Position numbers and translations under genes: made by a program | Assembly: GCA_024752435.1 (NCBI GenBank) | Contig: CP103020.1 | Coordinates: forward strand, 558,001-622,000 | DNA length: 64,000 nt | DNA from: Allantophomopsis cytisporea | Lineage: Eukaryota > Ascomycota > Leotiomycetes > Phacidiales > Phacidiaceae | Reading direction: 5' to 3' | Shown here: piece after piece, positions 60,026 to 64,000 of the stretch | Layout of the letters: each line of letters opens with the position of its first letter | Numbering within the stretch: position 1 is the first letter of the stretch | Notes under the pieces: model-generated | What the model saw: only the letters and a program-made list of their open reading frames with translations | What the model was told of the DNA's origin: nothing | Database searches by the model: none

Positions 60026-60929
60026 GGCTAGTTGAGCTCAGATAAAACATTAAACGTGAAAACAAAATGCAGCTCAAGCTCGTTGTTATCTGAGTGCGCA
60101 ACGAAAAATATATCAAGCGCATGATGCTTACAACATGTGAGGGATGGTCACACTTAATTATCCCACCCATGTCCAAGGAAACCTTTGGATGACACGATAC
60201 GCCGAGAATAGCGAATGAGTGCAAGTAAGCAATGTTACATTGGCGACCCAGAAAGACTAGCTGGCTGGGATCTGATCTCTTCGCTGTCAGCTTAACGATG
60301 CTTATGCGGCCAACTATTTGCAGACCGCAAATGCTGAGGCCGGACACCTAGCGAAAACAACTCATCGACTGAGAATGGTTGTGTATCAAGAAGTACTGTA
60401 TTACAGGGGAATTTGTAGACCTGAATCTATCGACGGCTAATATTTCGTTGACTGAGTAACAAACGGCTGCCTTGTTTTCAGAGATCCACGTAAATTTTTG
60501 TGATAAACCAGATAGAACAAGTGGTCGGAGCCAGATTTTGATACCCGAAGAATTGGTCGGGACCACTGAGTATATTTTGGTACATACCACAATTTCTGGT
60601 CTGGACTACCATAATACATCTTAAAAGTAATTGTTGAAGCATAATTTTGACAACTGAAAGGTTGGGCGAGTGTCGCATCTGCGTTACATTGAGCCGTGTT
60701 TGCATATGTGTTATGCATCTGGACTATCAGCTGAAATTGTATCCCTGACGACAGCGGCTATTTATTCAATATAAGTAAGGCAAGTGACCCGCCTTTATAT
60801 TCAACTGCAAATATGTATATCAGAGTAACATTCTACTACTTGGGATATCTTCCTCGATATGCACATAAGTTTTGATAGTCCGATATCGTCAGCGAATGTA
60901 GTCTATAGCCTCTAATAATTCTTTTCATC
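60026..60929. other. Divergent spacer between the CorA-like and membrane-protein genes
   Basis: 0.9 kb separating two divergent starts. Minus-strand frames of 70-120 codons at 59988-60718 are without motifs. Nothing else seen. Confidence 0.45.
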
Positions 60930-63106
60930 ATGGTAGGGTGTGGACTCCTTGTGAACTGTACCGATTTGTACACGCCAAGAACAATAAACGTTTTACCAGA
61001 TATCGTTGGAATTAGTGTAAGTGTTGAGATACTTCATCACCAAAAGCAAGCAAACTTATCATAAACTTTTCGGGTTTTGACATCATTTCTTGTTACTGCC
61101 ATAGCAGCATTTTGAGCTATCATCTTCGGTTACTTCACAGACATCCTGCCTTCAAGCTATCTCAATTCCGCTGATTTCATGTTTCTGGATACTTGGAGGT
61201 GGTGCAAAAGATGTCGCGCGAGAGCCAGGTTATCTGTGGCAAGTCCTTTATCTTCAGATGACCGTTGTAAACATTCGGATCCTGTAGTGCATGACAAGAA
61301 ATGGAGAGGTCTCATTGCCTTTATTTTGTCACTCAGCGATCAACAGCTTGTCATCGGGCTAGCTATTATGATTGCAGCTTTGTCCCAGAGATGCACTATT
61401 AACAGCTATGAATTTCAAGTTGTTAGTAGCCTGGCTTGGCTTGCATCTGCAACTCACCTGACGACGTTGTTGGTTTTGCAACAATACTTCCAAGATAACA
61501 AAACGGTCCGAAACATACGTGTCGTGGGAATGCTTATAAGTCTTGTTCTCTTGGTCTACATGACTTTGATGAATGGAGCCTCTTACTATACGGATAATTC
61601 AGCCCCATTACAATGTATCCTTGACAACGGATATTTTCTTCGAACGTCACTAGATTTGAGCACCGTTCTTACAATCTTTCTCCTTCTTCAGTAATACATT
61701 AGCGCTATTTGCCAGCTTTATGCTCCGCAAAATGACATTAGGGATTGGATATTGCGGCCAGCAATGCATGCTTACTGCTGCAACTGGTCCTCAACGCTCA
61801 AATTCTCCGAGGAAAACTTTGAACATTGGTACGAAGGGGCTGTTGTGCAGAATGATGAGAGACCACGGAGTACTGCAAAGATAGAACGTCTCTATAAAAA
61901 GGCAATGGTTCTGCCTGGAGTGACTACAAGTAGACTTCAGCATCTTCTACGCTCCGCGTATGTTGCATGGTGTAGCTACGATGCTTCATTTTTGTCATCT
62001 ATCCCATCTATGGTACTGTACAATGCTGCCTATGGCATAACTCAGATAATTATATCACGGCAGAACAAACCCCACATTGATGGCTCTGAGAATACGGTCG
62101 ACTTTGGACAAATAGTGCCACTATTTCTTCTTTGGCTACCGATACTTGCGATAATCGAAGTTTACTCCGGTATGTTATATATGGTCATCATATGTATAAT
62201 GGTTAAGCCTAACTTAGATGTACATGTGCAAACCAATTTCCAGGTATAACGATCTCTGGTGTTGAAAACTAAGTAACCGAGTCAGCTTTAACATGTAGGA
62301 TATAGATGAGTCTAAATACTTACCTCAGACAACGTCTACGGAGATGGCTCTCAAATTTGCGTTAAAGACTATCCTGGGGGATTGTTCACCAATGGTGACG
62401 GTAATGTGTCTCGAAATGCACAAAACGAAGCTGGTCTAACTTAAGGTAGAATCCCCCTGGCGCGCACATTCAAGAGCCACAGAGCCTAGAAAACGATTCT
62501 GAAGTTGCTGCAAATGGGGAAGTGACAGAACCACTTCAAAGTGGTGTTCATAATGCTGCTTCATTCTATAGAGACAGTAATGAGGTACAGGTAGCTGCTG
62601 TGTGGAATTCAGCAATCATCAATACATCGGGCTTGCTTACCGCAATATTCCTTGCGTCCGCAGCCAACTACTTATTTTTGGGGATCAGCCTTTGGCTGCT
62701 TCCATTTTACAGCTATGTATGGATAGTCGGATTCCTTCTTTGTGCTTTCTGGTATATGGGTGAAGAGCTCATATTCATTTCTAAGCTTATGAGAAAACTT
62801 CGCCATACAAAGAAGGAAGATATTAAACCTTCAGGGGGTTTGAGAGCTCCTTCATCATCAATCAGAAATTCCATATTGATCAAAAAGTCCTCAGTAACTT
62901 TACCGCAATCTAGCCACCTTTCTACAAATATCTCACAGTCATCTTTGGTCGAGGAGCCTGTAGATATCACAGATTTTGAGCGTAACTTTGAAGTACCAAG
63001 GCAGAGGAGAACCTACGGAGTATCCGATGAAGATGAAGAGGATGATGGTCTAGGTTATTATCCTACGAGATCAGATACAGAGGCGAATATTGGCATTGAG
63101 AAATAA
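60930..63106 (+). CDS. Multi-pass membrane protein of a fungal family, 5' end possibly disrupted
   Basis: Function unknown. Probable exon 1 is 60930-61016 (MVGCGLLVNCTDLYTPRTIN), a start typical of a fungal membrane-protein group. In the next exon the frame VLTSFLVTAIAAF is interrupted by a TGA at 61113-61115 and resumes AIIFGYFTDILPSS. The presumed acceptor before it reads TTTCGG rather than AG. From the ATG at 61179 the frame is clean: exon to 61690, 61742-62169, 62306-62400 and 62450-63106. Hallmark LSLSDQQLVIGLAIMIAA occurs near the start, with several membrane segments and a polar acidic tail. The boundary at 62170-62305 is uncertain by a few codons. It is either a 5'-truncated working gene starting at 61179 or an early pseudogene. 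Confidence 0.55.
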
Positions 63107-64000
63107 TCAGAGAATATAAAAGAGATTATGATCGATAAATGCAATGCAAAAATATGTACCCAATTTTACTTGCTTGCCGGACTCTTTCCACTCTTCTTGA
63201 TCATCCTACCAATGTCATTACCTAAGAACTATATATTTGTATCTTACTTCAAGTCCGGGAGCTGTGTAGCTACTAATGAGAGGATGGGACTGTCTACTAG
63301 CATCTGTAAGGACACTTCAATAATACTCAGTAAGCCTCAGCCAACTGAACAAGATATACAGGCACTTTCTGGTTAAAGGTTCAGATTAGCGAGCGCTTAT
63401 AGAGCAATCCCAATGTGCAAAGAATGGTCTAATTAGCCTTTGGTCACTGTGTGGACCGGTTCAAGAGTAAAGAAGTCTGTAATAAGTGAAAGTAACTTGA
63501 ATCAAAGCTCTTCACGCCGTCGATGGATTACTTGTGGTACATCAACTTTTGAGGGAGGCTCTTACAGCTTGATTAGTAAGCTTGTCAAACTTCGATTAAC
63601 GATTTCTCTCTCGGAAATTTTCCATCATTCTAGATTGTAGAAACTTGTGAGGAATTACCTCGTGGCGTGATCGACGATTTCGCTACAGAAATTCTCAATT
63701 ACTACATTGACTATTGACGCATCGGCATTTGTTTGGGAGATATGATTTCCAGGGTTCATCGACTAAACTTTTCACAAGGTTCAAATTCGGGGTTCTCTCA
63801 GTGTCTTAATAAGTGAACTGTCTACTATCATTCTGATGTGTTACAACTTCTACATTGTTACTTAGTGCTTTTGAAGTGCGAATACATAGTTATGTCTGCT
63901 TTCCTCACTGTAAGCGATGGCTAAAGCTGGGCATATTAGAACAGTAGGGATAGGGAAGAGTGGGCATTGAACAGCATTCATTTACCTGGCAATTACTACG
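63107..64000. other. 3' flank to window end
   Basis: AT-rich; frames at 63128 and 63440 have no support as genes. Nothing seen. Confidence 0.5.

Noticed and set aside
60437..60718. 93-codon minus-strand frame with several Cys, considered as a small secreted protein
   Set aside because: No signal peptide at its start and composition like random AT-rich DNA.
63128..63640. Two short plus-strand frames after the membrane-protein gene
   Set aside because: Unrelated composition, no splice link to the gene upstream, no motif.

Overview
This is eukaryotic nuclear DNA from a filamentous ascomycete. The genes carry short introns (mostly about 45-80 nt) with GTAAGT/GTATGT-like donors, CTAAC/CTGAC-like branch sites and AG acceptors. 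The gene set is fungal: AKR1, KRE9, a Pho80-type cyclin, pepP, a CE8 pectin methylesterase, Pop3 and a CorA-like protein. The pectin methylesterase and the general look of the proteins suggest Leotiomycetes, perhaps a Sclerotiniaceae plant pathogen. That placement is inference. No rRNA, tRNA, CRISPR array or intact transposon was recognised.

Layout. 1-15 kb: 3' part of PIK1, an unknown proline-rich gene, an unusual Trp-Gly repeat gene, a DUF3605 gene, CBR1, SND2 and CDC27. 15-36.6 kb (dense): a giant USP-family deubiquitinase in 11 exons, POP3, TTI1, AKR1, the SRP receptor beta subunit, aminopeptidase P and a secreted pectin methylesterase. 36.6-50.8 kb (sparse): a Pho80-type cyclin, a KRE9/KNH1 cell-wall gene and eIF5, separated by gene-free stretches of 2-3 kb. 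50.8-64 kb: a CLC chloride channel/exchanger, a 1726-residue CorA-like membrane protein in 12 exons, and a divergent multi-pass membrane-protein gene whose 5' end looks damaged.

Most genes are unrelated housekeeping functions: lipid kinase, ER targeting, protein palmitoylation, APC/C, PIKK assembly, RNase P/MRP, translation initiation and anion transport. There is no biosynthetic cluster. The accessory-looking material is the WG-repeat protein at 4.5-6.4 kb and the CorA-like/membrane-protein pair at 54.2-63.1 kb.

Exon models were built by hand from splice signals and reading-frame continuity. For the multi-exon genes every junction keeps phase, which is strong internal support. Protein names rest on recognised motifs and remembered family features, not on a database search.
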